From assembly GCF_000719865.1 (NCBI RefSeq), contig NZ_JOID01000008.1, positions 1-64,000 of the forward strand: a DNA stretch of 64,000 bases, in the 5' to 3' direction. Shown piece by piece: positions 15,869-24,647 of the stretch. A program made the translations under genes and the position numbers. A model generated the notes under the pieces. It was not told the DNA's origin. It saw only the letters and a list, made by a program, of their open reading frames with translations, and ran no database searches. This stretch comes from Streptomyces albus subsp. albus. GTDB lineage: Bacteria; Actinomycetota; Actinomycetes; Streptomycetales; Streptomycetaceae. How positions within the stretch are numbered: the first letter of the stretch is position 1; every line of letters starts with the position of its first letter.

Positions 15869-16318
15869 ATGTCCCAGCGCATTCTCATCACCTCGCTCAT
15901 CGGCGCCGTCGCCATCGGCGCGGTGGCCGCCGGCGGTATCGCCCTGGCCTCGGCCCCCGCGGAACCGACCGTGGAGAACGGCTCGGCCCGCTACGCGGCC
16001 CCGTCCGGCAGCGGCGCGGGCTCGTTCACCTTCACCGCGGACGTGACTGAGGACTCGGGCATCGACGGCCTCAAGGTCGTCGTCTGGCCCGCGAGTTCGC
16101 AGCTCGACCCGACCGAGGCGGAGATGCGCCACGTGGAGAGCGCCGACTGCCGGAACGCCTCGGGCGGGACCGCCCGCTGCACCTACACCCTGAGGATCAC
16201 GAAGAAGGACACGGCCGGCATGGCCGAGGGCACCTGGTACGTCTCGGCACTGGCGACGGCCGGGGACGGGGACACGACCTTCGCGCCCCGGGCCGCCACC
16301 TTCGAGGTCACCCGCTGA
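15869..16318 (+). CDS. Secreted DUF5707-like protein, 149 aa
   Basis: A signal peptide (MSQRILITSLIGAVAIGAVA, cleavage after ALASA) precedes a beta-sandwich-like domain. That domain has two cysteines (ADCRN and ARCTY) probably in a disulfide, and the segments FTFTADVTEDSGIDGLKVVV and TWYVSALATAGDGDT. I recall this layout as DUF5707, a Streptomyces exported family of unknown function. AGGGGGA precedes the ATG at proper distance. It converges with the MMPL exporter gene. Confidence 0.6.
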   Translation: MSQRILITSLIGAVAIGAVAAGGIALASAPAEPTVENGSARYAAPSGSGAGSFTFTADVTEDSGIDGLKVVVWPASSQLDPTEAEMRHVESADCRNASGGTARCTYTLRITKKDTAGMAEGTWYVSALATAGDGDTTFAPRAATFEVTR

Positions 16319-16381
16319 CCTGGCCGGTGGCCGGCCTCCCGGGGAGGTGCCGTCGGCCTGCCACGGCACGGCCCCCGGCCC

Positions 16382-18622
16382 TCAGCCCCGTTCCGCCGCC
16401 GCCGGGACGCCCGGCTCCGGCACGGCCGGCGGCTCGCCGCCCCGTACCGGAGCGGGCTCCTCGCGCTCCTCGCGGAGCGGCGAGGGCTCGACCCGCAGCA
16501 GCCGGGCGATCCCGGCGGGCAGCCACCAGTTCCACTTGCCCATCATGGCCACCGCGGCCGGCACCAGCAGTCCCCGGACGAGCGTCGCGTCGATGAGGAT
16601 GCCGAGCGCGACACCGGAGGCGAAGATCGTCACGTCCAGCTCTCCGCCGGAGGCCATGGAGGCGAAGGAGCAGAAGAGAACCAGCGCGGCGCAGGTGACG
16701 AGCCGGCCGGTCCGTCCGACACCGCCCACCACCGCCGCCCTGGTGGATCCGGTGCGGTCGTACTCCTCCCGCATCCGCGCCAGGATGAACACCTCGTAGT
16801 CCATCGAGAGGCCGTACAGGAAAGCGAAGATCGTCACCGGGACGAAGGTGCCGATGGAGCCGTCCGGCTCGATACCGAACAGCGCCTCGGTGCCCCAGCC
16901 CCACTGCCACAGAACGACCATCGCGCCGAGCACCGCCCCCAGCGAGAGCAGATTCAGCAGGATCGCCTTGAGCGGAAGGAGCAGCGACCGGAAGGCCCGG
17001 GCCAGCATCACGAACGTCACGAGGGACAGGGCCGCCAGCATCCAGGGGAAAGCGCCGTAGGTGACGTCGACGTAGTCGATCTGCTGAGTGACGTTGCCGC
17101 CGACCAGGACTCCGTCCGGCACCTGGTCGATCACCCGGCCGATGGTGTTCTCCCCGGCCGCGGAGCCGCCCTCGTCGCCCGGAAGCACGGTCAGTACCGC
17201 GGAACCGTCCCGGCGCCACTCGGCGCCGTCCGGCGCGGCCACCGCGTGGACCCCTTCCGTGCCGCGGAGCGTGTCCGCCACCGCATCCGCGTCCGTGCCC
17301 CTGGGGACGTAGACGTCGAACGAGGTGAGGGCACCCGACGGTACGCCGCTGCCCGTCAGTTCGGTCAGTCCCGCACGCCCCGCGCCGGAGTCGGCGAGCC
17401 GGTCCGTGGTGGGCACCGACAGATTGAGCCCGAGGGCAGTGGCCGACAGAGCGAGCAGGGCGGCACCGCTCACCGCGGCGACCAGCCACCGGAAACGCAC
17501 CACGCGCCGGGCGACCGCGGTCCAGAAGCGCCCGGCGGACGCCTCCCTCTCCAGTCCTCCACGGGGCGCCCGGCCTGCCTCCCGGCGGCGTGCGAGCCGG
17601 CGGCCGGCGGAGCTGAGCAGCAGCGGCAGCAGCGTCAGGGAGACCAGGGCGCTCGCCGCCGTGACCATCATGCCGCCGACGCCGAGGCTGCGGATCAGAG
17701 GGATCGGCAGCAGCACCATGGTGACCAGGCCGATGGCTACGGCGCCGGCCGAGAAGACGATGGCACGCCCCGAGGTGGCCATGGCCCGGCGCACCGCTTC
17801 GTCGCCGTGGTGGCCGGTGGCCTCCTCCTCACGCCATCGCGTGACCAGGATCAGCGCGTAGTCGATCGCGATGCCGACCCCCAGGAGCGGCAGCATGATC
17901 ACGGTCGTCTCGTGCACGGCGATGAAAGGGCTCGCCGCGAGCAGCCCCAGGAACGACACCGGCACCGCCACCAGGGCGGTGAGCAGCGGCACGAAGGCGA
18001 GCGCGGAGCGGAACACGTGGAGCAGCACGATGATCGCCGCGCCAATGGTGACCACCAGCTTCACCGGCACGTTGAGGCCGCCCGCGTCCGAGCCCGTCGC
18101 GAGCGTATCGAGACCGGTGACCCGGATCTCCGAACCCGGCGGCAGTTCGTCCCGCATCGCGTCGACGAGCAGCGGGCCCAGTTCCGGGGCCTCACCGAGA
18201 GCGCTGCCGGGCAGTCCGCCCTGTTCCACGGGACCGCCGAAGACCAGTCCGAAGGTGGTCCTGCCGTCCTCGCCGATGAACGCCCTGTCATGGGTGTTCG
18301 CGTACGAGGCGACCCGCGCGTCGGCCTTCTCGGCGGCCTGGTCGAATGCCCGGCCGAGCGCTTCCTCGGCCGCCCGGCTGTCGGCCCGTTGTCCTTGGGG
18401 CAGTGTCACCACGGGGACGAACGGACGTTCGTAACCGCCGTTGCCGTAGGTCTCCATGATCTTCTGGTTGGCCTCGTAGCCGGGCAGGCCCGGGTAGGCA
18501 TTGCGCTCGTCCATGTCCGGGATCAGCAGCCCGATGGCACCGCCGCCCGCGAACAGCAGCAGGATGACGAGCATCCGTACGCATCGCTTCCGTCCGAGGA
18601 CGAAGTCGCAGAGTTTGTTCAT
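16382..18622 (-). CDS. MMPL-family (RND-type) membrane exporter, 746 aa
   Basis: The protein has the two-repeat RND layout. A first helix (VRMLVILLLFAGGGAIGLL) is followed by a large external domain, a bundle of five helices containing GIAIDYALILVTRWREE, then a second external domain and helices with GLSMDYEVFILARMREEY. The aspartates in IDYA and MDYE are the proton-relay positions of MMPL transporters. These export lipids or hydrophobic compounds. GGAGG sits only one base before the ATG, unusually close; an in-frame ATG at residue 17 is the alternative. It is divergent from a two-component system that probably regulates it. Confidence 0.9.
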   Translation of the reverse strand: MNKLCDFVLGRKRCVRMLVILLLFAGGGAIGLLIPDMDERNAYPGLPGYEANQKIMETYGNGGYERPFVPVVTLPQGQRADSRAAEEALGRAFDQAAEKADARVASYANTHDRAFIGEDGRTTFGLVFGGPVEQGGLPGSALGEAPELGPLLVDAMRDELPPGSEIRVTGLDTLATGSDAGGLNVPVKLVVTIGAAIIVLLHVFRSALAFVPLLTALVAVPVSFLGLLAASPFIAVHETTVIMLPLLGVGIAIDYALILVTRWREEEATGHHGDEAVRRAMATSGRAIVFSAGAVAIGLVTMVLLPIPLIRSLGVGGMMVTAASALVSLTLLPLLLSSAGRRLARRREAGRAPRGGLEREASAGRFWTAVARRVVRFRWLVAAVSGAALLALSATALGLNLSVPTTDRLADSGAGRAGLTELTGSGVPSGALTSFDVYVPRGTDADAVADTLRGTEGVHAVAAPDGAEWRRDGSAVLTVLPGDEGGSAAGENTIGRVIDQVPDGVLVGGNVTQQIDYVDVTYGAFPWMLAALSLVTFVMLARAFRSLLLPLKAILLNLLSLGAVLGAMVVLWQWGWGTEALFGIEPDGSIGTFVPVTIFAFLYGLSMDYEVFILARMREEYDRTGSTRAAVVGGVGRTGRLVTCAALVLFCSFASMASGGELDVTIFASGVALGILIDATLVRGLLVPAAVAMMGKWNWWLPAGIARLLRVEPSPLREEREEPAPVRGGEPPAVPEPGVPAAAERG

Positions 18623-18733
18623 GCCTCCAGGCCATCAGAGGGTTCTTCAGCGGCTCCGGGAGCGTTCTTGGAGATCTCTGTGAATCGCCTCCCGTCCCCT
18701 CGGAACGCCCGGGCCCGGGGTGACACTTGCGAG

Positions 18734-19465
18734 GTGACTTCAACGACGCTGCGGATCCTGGTCGTCGATGACGAGCGCTACCTCGCGGACCTCGTCGCCA
18801 CCGCTCTGCGCTACGAGGGGTTCGACACCGCGGTGGCCGGGTCGGGAAGCGCCGCCACCGCGCAGGTGCAGGCGTTCCGTCCGCATCTCATCGTGATGGA
18901 CGTGATGCTGCCGGACGGCTCCGGGATCGACACCACCAGGAAGCTGCGGCGCGCGGGATGCGAAGCCCCCGTGGTCTTCCTGACCGCCCGCGACGCCACC
19001 GAGGACAAGATCGCCGGGTTGACGGTCGGCGGCGACGACTACGTCACGAAGCCCTTCAGCCTCGAAGAGCTGATCGCCCGTATCCGCGCGGTCCTGCGCC
19101 GGACCGCGCGCCCCGAGGAGCGCACCAGGCTGACGTTCGCCGACCTCGAGATCGACGACGAGGCACACGAGGTGCGCCGGCACGGTGTACCGGTGGTCCT
19201 GACGCCGACCGAGTTCAAGCTGCTCCGCTTCCTCGTCGCGCACGCCGGCCGAGTGCTGTCGAAGCGCCAGATCCTCGACCACGTATGGGAGTACGACTTC
19301 GGCGGCAATGACGCCGTGGTGCAGACCTACATCTCCTATCTCCGCCGGAAGATCGACGCCTTCGCGCCCGCGCTGATCCAGACGGTGCCGCGGATCGGCT
19401 ATGTCGTACGGGTCCGGGACCCGGATCTCCGGGAAGCGAATCTCCGGGAAGCGGACTCCCGATGA
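18734..19465 (+). CDS. OmpR-type response regulator, 243 aa
   Basis: The receiver has VVDDERYLADL and the phosphoacceptor in LIVMDVMLPDGSG (D56). A winged-helix DNA-binding domain carries LTPTEFKLLRFLVAHAGRVL and YISYLRRKID. The GTG at 18734 gives the standard short N-terminus (VTSTTLRILVVDD). It is divergent from the MMPL exporter with 111 bp between starts and is coupled to the following kinase by an ATGA overlap. Control of the exporter is the obvious inference. Confidence 0.92.
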   Translation: MTSTTLRILVVDDERYLADLVATALRYEGFDTAVAGSGSAATAQVQAFRPHLIVMDVMLPDGSGIDTTRKLRRAGCEAPVVFLTARDATEDKIAGLTVGGDDYVTKPFSLEELIARIRAVLRRTARPEERTRLTFADLEIDDEAHEVRRHGVPVVLTPTEFKLLRFLVAHAGRVLSKRQILDHVWEYDFGGNDAVVQTYISYLRRKIDAFAPALIQTVPRIGYVVRVRDPDLREANLREADSR

Positions 19466-21063
19466 CGCTGCGCACCCGGCTGGTCCTCGTCCTCTCCGGG
19501 CTGCTCGGCCTCGGCATGGTGATATCCGTCGGCGCCACTTTCGGGGCCCTCCAGGACTGGCGCAACGACCAGAGCGACAAGGTGCTCGCGGCGGCGGCGC
19601 AGCGGCTGCACGACGATCTCACCGAACGGCACGGAAACGGTGGCGGGTCGCGGCTCGCGATGCCGGGGAACGACCGGGACCAACTGGCCGCCGTGTGGGC
19701 CGCATCGGCCGGGCAGGGCGACATCCCGTCCTTCTTCCAGATCAGAACCCCGGACGGAAGGGTCCGGCAGACGGCCGGCTTCGGGGCCCGTCCGGAGCTG
19801 CCGCGCACCCTTCCCCCGGCGCTGCGGCCGGACCGGCCGGCGGAGGGGAATCCGTCCGGAGGCGTCTTCCACCGGGTGCCCGGAGCCGACGGCGACACGG
19901 ACTGGCTGCTTCATTCCTCCCGGCTCCCCGACGGCTTCCTCCTGGTGGGCATGAGGACCGCCGGCGCGGACGAGCTCATCTCACGCACCGCCGTGGTCGC
20001 GGCCACCTCCGCCGTGGTCGCGCTGCTCGGCGTGACGCTGCTCTCCCGTCGTGCCGTGCGGCGCGGGCTGCGGCCGCTGGAGTCGATCGCCGCGACGGCG
20101 TCGGCGATCGGCGGTGGGGACCTCGCCCGCCGAGTGCCGGAGGCCGGGCCGCGCACCGAGGTCGGCAGGCTGGGCCGTGCCCTGAACGCGATGCTCGGCC
20201 AGATCCAGTCGGCCTTCGAGGAGCGGCGGCGGACCGAGGACCGCCTGCGGCGCTTCGTCGCCGATGCCTCGCACGAGCTGCGCACCCCGGTCGCCACCAT
20301 CCGGGGTTACGCGGAGCTGTTCCGGCGCGGCGCCGCGCACCGGCCGGCCGATCTCGCGCAGGCCATGTCCCGGATCGAGTCCGAGGCCCGCCGGATGGGC
20401 TCCCTGGTCGAGGAACTCCTGCTTCTCGCCAAGCTGGACCAGGGTCTGCCCCTGGCCGGGGAGCCGGTCGACCTGAACTCCCTCGCCGCGGAGGCCGTCG
20501 ACGACGCGAGGGTGCTCGCCCCGGGCAGCCCGCTGTTCTTCGAGCCGGGCGCCGACGGGCCGGTGATCGTACGGGGAGACGCGGACCGGCTGCGGCAGGT
20601 CCTCGCGAATCTGCTGGCCAACGTACGCCACCACACTCCGGAAGGAACCGAGTCGCGGGTACGGATCGGCCGGAGGGACGGGTGGGCCGTGATCGAGGTG
20701 AAGGACAGCGGACCCGGGCTGGACGAGGAGCAGGCACGGCACGTCTTCGAGCGGTTCTACCGCGCGGATCCCTCGCGCGCCCGGTCGCGGCATCCCGGCG
20801 GAGGCCCGCCGGAGGGCTCCGGACTCGGCCTCGCGATCGTCGCGGCCGTCGCCGGCGCCCACGGAGGCGGGGCCGAGGTCGACACCGGCCCCGGGAAGGG
20901 CGCGGCCTTCCGGGTCCTGCTGCCGGTGGCCGCGGCCGACGGCCGACGCGATGAACGGCCCCGCGCGGCCGCCCGGTGCCGGAGCCGACCCGCTCCGGAG
21001 CGGGTCGGCTCCGCGCGGATGTGGCCGGCGGAGCCCACCGGGAACGCTACGGAGGAGTCGTGA
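19462..21063 (+). CDS. Sensor histidine kinase with HAMP, 533 aa
   Basis: Helix 1 is LVLVLSGLLGLGMVISVGAT. An external sensor region of about 145 residues is followed by helix 2 (VVAATSAVVALLGVTLL), a HAMP domain (RPLESIAATASAIGGGDLA), a HisKA domain (DASHELRTPVATIRGYAELF, H271) and a HATPase (VLANLLANVRHHTPEG, GSGLGLAIV). The family domain ends near residue 490. The remaining 40 residues are Arg/Pro-rich and look like coding beyond the ancestral stop. The ATG overlaps the regulator stop. Confidence 0.9.
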   Translation: MTLRTRLVLVLSGLLGLGMVISVGATFGALQDWRNDQSDKVLAAAAQRLHDDLTERHGNGGGSRLAMPGNDRDQLAAVWAASAGQGDIPSFFQIRTPDGRVRQTAGFGARPELPRTLPPALRPDRPAEGNPSGGVFHRVPGADGDTDWLLHSSRLPDGFLLVGMRTAGADELISRTAVVAATSAVVALLGVTLLSRRAVRRGLRPLESIAATASAIGGGDLARRVPEAGPRTEVGRLGRALNAMLGQIQSAFEERRRTEDRLRRFVADASHELRTPVATIRGYAELFRRGAAHRPADLAQAMSRIESEARRMGSLVEELLLLAKLDQGLPLAGEPVDLNSLAAEAVDDARVLAPGSPLFFEPGADGPVIVRGDADRLRQVLANLLANVRHHTPEGTESRVRIGRRDGWAVIEVKDSGPGLDEEQARHVFERFYRADPSRARSRHPGGGPPEGSGLGLAIVAAVAGAHGGGAEVDTGPGKGAAFRVLLPVAAADGRRDERPRAAARCRSRPAPERVGSARMWPAEPTGNATEES

Positions 21064-21123
21064 GCGTCCCCTGTCCGCCGGCGACTCCGGCCCGGGAGGC
21101 GGGCTCTTGCGACGCGGAACGGA

Positions 21124-21540
21124 TCACACGCCGCAGGAGCCGCTGTCGAGCTGGAAGTAGCGGGCGTTGGCCCAGCGGCAGAGCCGCATCCCGACGACGA
21201 CACCGACGAGGGTGACCACGGCGGGCAGGTACCCGCTGGAGACCTGGATGATCGGGATGGCGGGGCAGCCGCCCGAGATCGCCCAGCCCGTACCGAACAG
21301 CACCGCGCCGGGGACCACCCCGGCGTGGATGCGGCCCGGGGTGCGGCGCACCCGCAGCAGGAGGAACACGCACACGATGATCCCGACGGCGCCGGCGAAG
21401 GCCAGGAACATGCGCAGGTCCTGGAAGGTGAACATGCGGTTCAGTTCGGCGTAGTCGCCGAAGCCGATGTTGGTGACGGTGTAGCCGAGACCCAGTCCGG
21501 CGACGATGTTGGCCAGCAGAAGGCCGCCCCGGGTACGCAT
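21124..21540 (-). CDS. YeeE/YedE-type sulfur transporter, C-terminal subunit, 138 aa
   Basis: Four hydrophobic segments contain LFGTGWAISGGCPAIPIIQV, the conserved G-CP motif of YeeE/YedE (TsuA-like) permeases that move thiosulfate or related sulfur species. The family is often split into two half-proteins, as here. The ATG overlaps the stop of the preceding half by one base (TGATG). It ends with an unusual LDSGSCGV tail bearing a terminal-region cysteine. Confidence 0.85.
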   Translation of the reverse strand: MRTRGGLLLANIVAGLGLGYTVTNIGFGDYAELNRMFTFQDLRMFLAFAGAVGIIVCVFLLLRVRRTPGRIHAGVVPGAVLFGTGWAISGGCPAIPIIQVSSGYLPAVVTLVGVVVGMRLCRWANARYFQLDSGSCGV

Positions 21541-22328
21541 CAGATCACCTTCCACAGCAGGAACGACACCGCGGCGGCGGTGCCGAAGAACACGGCGGTC
21601 GCGACCATGCTGACCGGCCGCAGCCGGCCGCAGCCGCTGAGCCCGTGGCCGGAGCTGCACCCGCCGGCCAGGCGCGTGCCGAAGCCGACCAGGATGCCTC
21701 CGGCGAACAGCACGGCGGTCATGGTGAGCGGGTTGTCCGTCACCAGGCTCTGGAAGCCGGGGCCCATGTCGAAGCGGAACTCGAACCGCCCGGAGGTGTA
21801 CGCGGCGATCCATCCGCCGATGAGGATCGACAGCAGCAGAGCCGCCTGGGTGACCACCGGTGCCGGGCGGGGAGCCGCGGCCGGGGCCGCCGGAGCCGGC
21901 TCCGGCGCGGGCTCCGGCTCGGGTGCGGCGGCCGGGGCCCAGGGGTCCGCCGGGGGCTGGGGATACCCGTGGCTGCCCTGGTAGTTCCCCTGGGAGTACG
22001 GGGCGTAAGGGGAGTACGGGTCGTTCCCCTGCGGGTACGGGTGGTGCTGCGGCGCGGCGTGCGCTCCGGCGCCGGCGCCGTACGGCTCGGCGGGCGCCGC
22101 GGTGGCGGTGCCGAAGTGCTCGGCGGTGGCCGCGGCGAGCGCGTCGGCGAAGGCCTGGTCGTCGGTGAACTCTTCGTCGAGCTTCTCGAGTTCGCGTTCG
22201 CTGCGCCAGTGCAGCACGCGGTCCCACGCCGACGACACACCGAGCGACCGGTCGGTGGTGAGGGTGTGAACGACGGTGACCAGGGCGAGCCCGATGGCGC
22301 CCGCCCACCAAGGCCAGTAAGGACTCAT
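21540..22328 (-). CDS. YeeE/YedE-type sulfur transporter, N-terminal subunit with disordered insert, 262 aa
   Basis: An N-terminal helix ([20 protein letters not shown]) is separated from the YeeE/YedE core by about 120 residues of low-complexity sequence rich in Pro, Ala, Tyr and Gly ([18 protein letters not shown]). The core has [20 protein letters not shown], with the conserved GGC-SGHG motif around the substrate cysteine. Together with the next gene it makes a complete transporter. It is translationally coupled to the Cys-rich protein upstream (ATGA, 22325-22328). The insert is unusual for the family. Confidence 0.85.
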   Translation of the reverse strand: MSPYWPWWAGAIGLALVTVVHTLTTDRSLGVSSAWDRVLHWRSERELEKLDEEFTDDQAFADALAAATAEHFGTATAAPAEPYGAGAGAHAAPQHHPYPQGNDPYSPYAPYSQGNYQGSHGYPQPPADPWAPAAAPEPEPAPEPAPAAPAAAPRPAPVVTQAALLLSILIGGWIAAYTSGRFEFRFDMGPGFQSLVTDNPLTMTAVLFAGGILVGFGTRLAGGCSSGHGLSGCGRLRPVSMVATAVFFGTAAAVSFLLWKVI

Positions 22329-22933
22329 GCGGGACCTCTCATCCATTCCATCAACCGCGCCCACCGGCCGCGCTTCTGGCCGGTGGCTTGCCGCGTGTGC
22401 CGGGCCCGGCGGTCGGGCTGCCGGGGTGCCCGCCGGGGCGGCACCTCGCCCGGCCGGGCCGGCTCCCACTGGGGTGCCGGTTCGAACCGGGCCGTGGTCT
22501 CCGGTGCCGCGACTCCCCGGCCGTACGGCTCGGACGGGTGCGGGTGCGGCTGCTCCTGTGCCGGCCGGAACCAGGAGTCCGTCTCCGGAGTCCACGGATC
22601 ACGCCTTAAGGGCTGGGCCTGCTGCGGCGGCGAAGGCTGCTGGGCCTGCTGCGGCGGCGGGGGCTGCCGGTACGGCTGCGCCTGGTGGGGCGGCTGCTGC
22701 TCCGGGACCGCCTCTCCGCACGAAGCCGCCGTGTCGGCGGCACGGCGCAGGTGGTGTGCGTGGCGTCCGTTGGGCAGGAGGCTGATGGGCACGCGCTCAC
22801 CGGTGAGCGACGTCTGATAGCGCGCACAGGACCGCCACTGGTGCTCGCTGTCGCAATAGTGGTCACGCCAGCTCTGCATCCCCGCTTTGAGCAGCGGAAA
22901 GAGAGGGCACCCCACGGCGTGTGTGCAGCCCAC
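22325..22933 (-). CDS. Four-cysteine N-terminal domain protein of the YedE operon, 202 aa
   Basis: The N-terminus has four cysteines at residues 3, 9, 27 and 36, in [21 protein letters not shown] and SCARYQ. With His-rich surroundings this suggests a metal or iron-sulfur site. The remainder is Pro/Gln-rich and disordered, ending [14 protein letters not shown]. The divergent 96-aa protein ends GWWARLVRWAKGPA, so the two share a C-terminal tag. The GTG at 22931-22933 has GGGAG upstream. It is the first gene of an operon with both YedE halves. I do not know the family; a sulfur- or redox-sensing partner of the transporter is inferred. Confidence 0.65.
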   Translation of the reverse strand: MGCTHAVGCPLFPLLKAGMQSWRDHYCDSEHQWRSCARYQTSLTGERVPISLLPNGRHAHHLRRAADTAASCGEAVPEQQPPHQAQPYRQPPPPQQAQQPSPPQQAQPLRRDPWTPETDSWFRPAQEQPHPHPSEPYGRGVAAPETTARFEPAPQWEPARPGEVPPRRAPRQPDRRARHTRQATGQKRGRWARLMEWMRGPA

Positions 22934-23167
22934 GTCGCTCCCTTCGGGATCGGGCGTACCGCCCCCTTGGGGGATGGTTGCCGTCCTCGGTATTTGTCGT
23001 TGCCGTACCCGGCCGACCGACGATTTCGGGCCTCCGGGGAATTCGGGCACGGCGCTGTCGTGACCCTCCGTCACCACGCTCACGCGCGACCCAATCACTT
23101 TTTCTGCATCACGAGCAAGTGGCGATGGTACGACACCGCCCCGATTCCCGGCCAAGCAGGTATTAGG

Positions 23168-23230
23168 AAACCCCCCTGGGTATTCTTTCCTACACGCCGG
23201 GGGGTATCCTCAAGAAACGCCGGGGGGTAT
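23168..23230. promoter_or_regulatory. Array of three CsoR/CstR-like operators
   Basis: Three 16-bp sites occur at 23168-23183 (AAACCCCCCTGGGTAT), 23192-23207 (ACACGCCGGGGGGTAT) and 23215-23230 (AAACGCCGGGGGGTAT), at 24- and 23-base intervals. They resemble the ATACCCC-n-GGGGTAT operators of CsoR/CstR-type repressors, which respond to copper or persulfide. They lie between the divergent YedE operon and the 96-aa Cys-rich gene. Confidence 0.6.
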
Positions 23231-23370
23231 TCGACCGGACACCGGGACGGTGAACGCCATAGAGCCAGACAAATACATGACGGACACGCCCCGCCCGTTC
23301 ACGCACCGATGCGCGGATCCGGCGAAAACCCAACTATTCGCATTTCAACGAGAACGCCTCATGGGGAGTT

Positions 23371-23661
23371 ATGTGTCAACGCGCCATCTGTCCGACCTGC
23401 CGGAAGGCGACCTATACGGGCTGCGGGAGGCACGTCGAGCAAGTTCTCGCCGGCGTCCCGGTGTCCCGGCGGTGTGCATGTGAGCCGGCGAGCGGCGGAC
23501 GCACGGGCGACCGGGGGCCGGTGACGGCCCCCCGCACCGGTCCCGGACCGGGCGAGCCGCCACCGCCGTCCCACGCCTCCCGGCGGGCGGGTGCCGCCGC
23601 GCACCGGTCGCAGGGCGGCTGGTGGGCCCGGCTCGTCCGCTGGGCGAAGGGACCGGCGTGA
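23371..23661 (+). CDS. Small Cys-rich zinc-ribbon-like protein, 96 aa
   Basis: The first 40 residues contain six cysteines: MCQRAICPTCRKATYTGCGR and RRCACEPA. The CPTC and CAC arrangement fits a small metal-binding knuckle; similar CxxC...GCG proteins are widespread and uncharacterised. The rest is disordered and ends GWWARLVRWAKGPA, which shares 9 of 14 positions with the tail of the Cys protein encoded divergently (22325-22933). GGGGAG lies just before the ATG. The operator array upstream suggests joint regulation with the YedE operon. Confidence 0.65.
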   Translation: MCQRAICPTCRKATYTGCGRHVEQVLAGVPVSRRCACEPASGGRTGDRGPVTAPRTGPGPGEPPPPSHASRRAGAAAHRSQGGWWARLVRWAKGPA

Positions 23662-23770
23662 GGTGACGGTCCGGGGAGGCCACCCGCCTCTTCGGGCCCC
23701 CTTCCGCCCTCGGGGCCTCGCCACTCCGGGCCCCGGGGCCTCCCGCTCCGGAACGCCGCCCAACACCACA

Positions 23771-23824
23771 AAGCTCCTGGCAGACGCGGATGTTCTCGGA
23801 TGAGAACACGTCTGCCAGGAGCTT
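23771..23824. terminator. Exceptionally long bidirectional hairpin
   Basis: AAGCTCCTGGCAGACG pairs perfectly with CGTCTGCCAGGAGCTT, and TGTTCTC pairs with GAGAACA across the loop GGAT. A four-base bulge (CGGA) lies on the left arm. The 23-bp stem sits between convergent genes (96-aa Cys protein and the double-glycine peptide), so it is read as a shared terminator. The stem is much longer than usual and there is no long T run. Confidence 0.6.
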
Positions 23825-23944
23825 CGTCGTCGCGTACGGCCGGCCCGCCGCCGGCGGGGAGCCCGCGCACCGGGCCGCCGGACCCGGTCCGCGTCCGGCG
23901 GCCCCGGCCGCTCCCGGGCGGGGCGGCCGGCGTTCAGGACACGG

Positions 23945-24154
23945 TCAGAGGGAGATGCTGACGCCGGCGTGGGCGTACTGGCCGACGGTGTTCAGGGCCT
24001 GGTCCTTGACCGCGTCGACCTGCGCCAGGACGTCCGCGCTGCTGACCGACGCGGAGCCGGCGTAGAAGCTGACGTCCGGGCTCAGGCCACCGGAGACGTT
24101 GTCGAGCTCGGCGTCGGAGAGTTCGGCGGTCTCGACCCGGGGAGCGGAGTTCAT
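23945..24154 (-). CDS. Orphan peptide with double-glycine leader, 69 aa
   Basis: The peptide begins MNSAPRVETAELSDAELDNV and continues SGG, a leader of the ELSDxELDxVSGG kind recognised by bacteriocin-type peptidase/ABC exporters and by several RiPP systems. The 46-residue putative core (LSPDVSFYAGSASVSS and onward to AHAGVSISL) is rich in Ser, Ala and Val, has no cysteine, and so cannot form lanthionines. No modification enzyme, protease or exporter gene lies within 15 kb apart from general transporters. GAAGG lies upstream of the ATG. The class is unknown; the leader is the only firm feature. Confidence 0.6.
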   Translation of the reverse strand: MNSAPRVETAELSDAELDNVSGGLSPDVSFYAGSASVSSADVLAQVDAVKDQALNTVGQYAHAGVSISL

Positions 24155-24647
24155 GATGAGTTTTCCCTTCGTATGGACTGTCCACAGTGGGGGGTGGCCC
24201 CGCTCGGCACAGAGGGCGGGCCTCGGCACCACAGGCGCGCGGCATCCATTTCGGGAAATACTCGCGCGACTCCGGCGGCTGCCGAGGATCAAAGCACGGA
24301 GATCCGCCGGGCATCCAATCGCGTGAGACTCCCGTCACAGTACTTCCGCGCAAGAGTTGTCCATTCGTGGAGACGAACGCACATATCCGGGCCGAGTTCT
24401 TCACATACCGGTGATACCGAGAGCAGGTCCGGCCTTGACGCCTCGATATGGAGCGAGACATTCCGCATAAACGGACCGCCTTGCGGCGGGCCCTCGCGCC
24501 AATCCCTCACACCTCGTGCCGCGGCTGCGTATTCACTGTGCAGATTTGCTGAAACCGGGATACCACCCCGCGCCTGCCGGCCGGCCGCCCCGGCGCCCGC
24601 CGGGTGATCCCCCTCCACACGTCGCGGAAACCGCGCGCGCGAGGTAG
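24155..24647. other. AT-richer intergenic region between the leader peptide and TetR genes
   Basis: This half-kilobase has lower GC than its surroundings. A minus-strand frame ending at 24289 (MRNVSLHIEASRPDLL) is open for 59 codons but shows weak codon bias and no family. I leave it uncalled. The region probably holds the promoter of the double-glycine peptide. Confidence 0.4.

Noticed and set aside
17246..19465. A longer start for the OmpR-type regulator
   Set aside because: The extra 496 codons are antisense to the MMPL exporter; the GTG at 18734 gives the standard N-terminus.
24289..24468. A 59-codon minus-strand frame upstream of the double-glycine peptide
   Set aside because: No family, weak codon bias and no ribosome site; it may be leader RNA.
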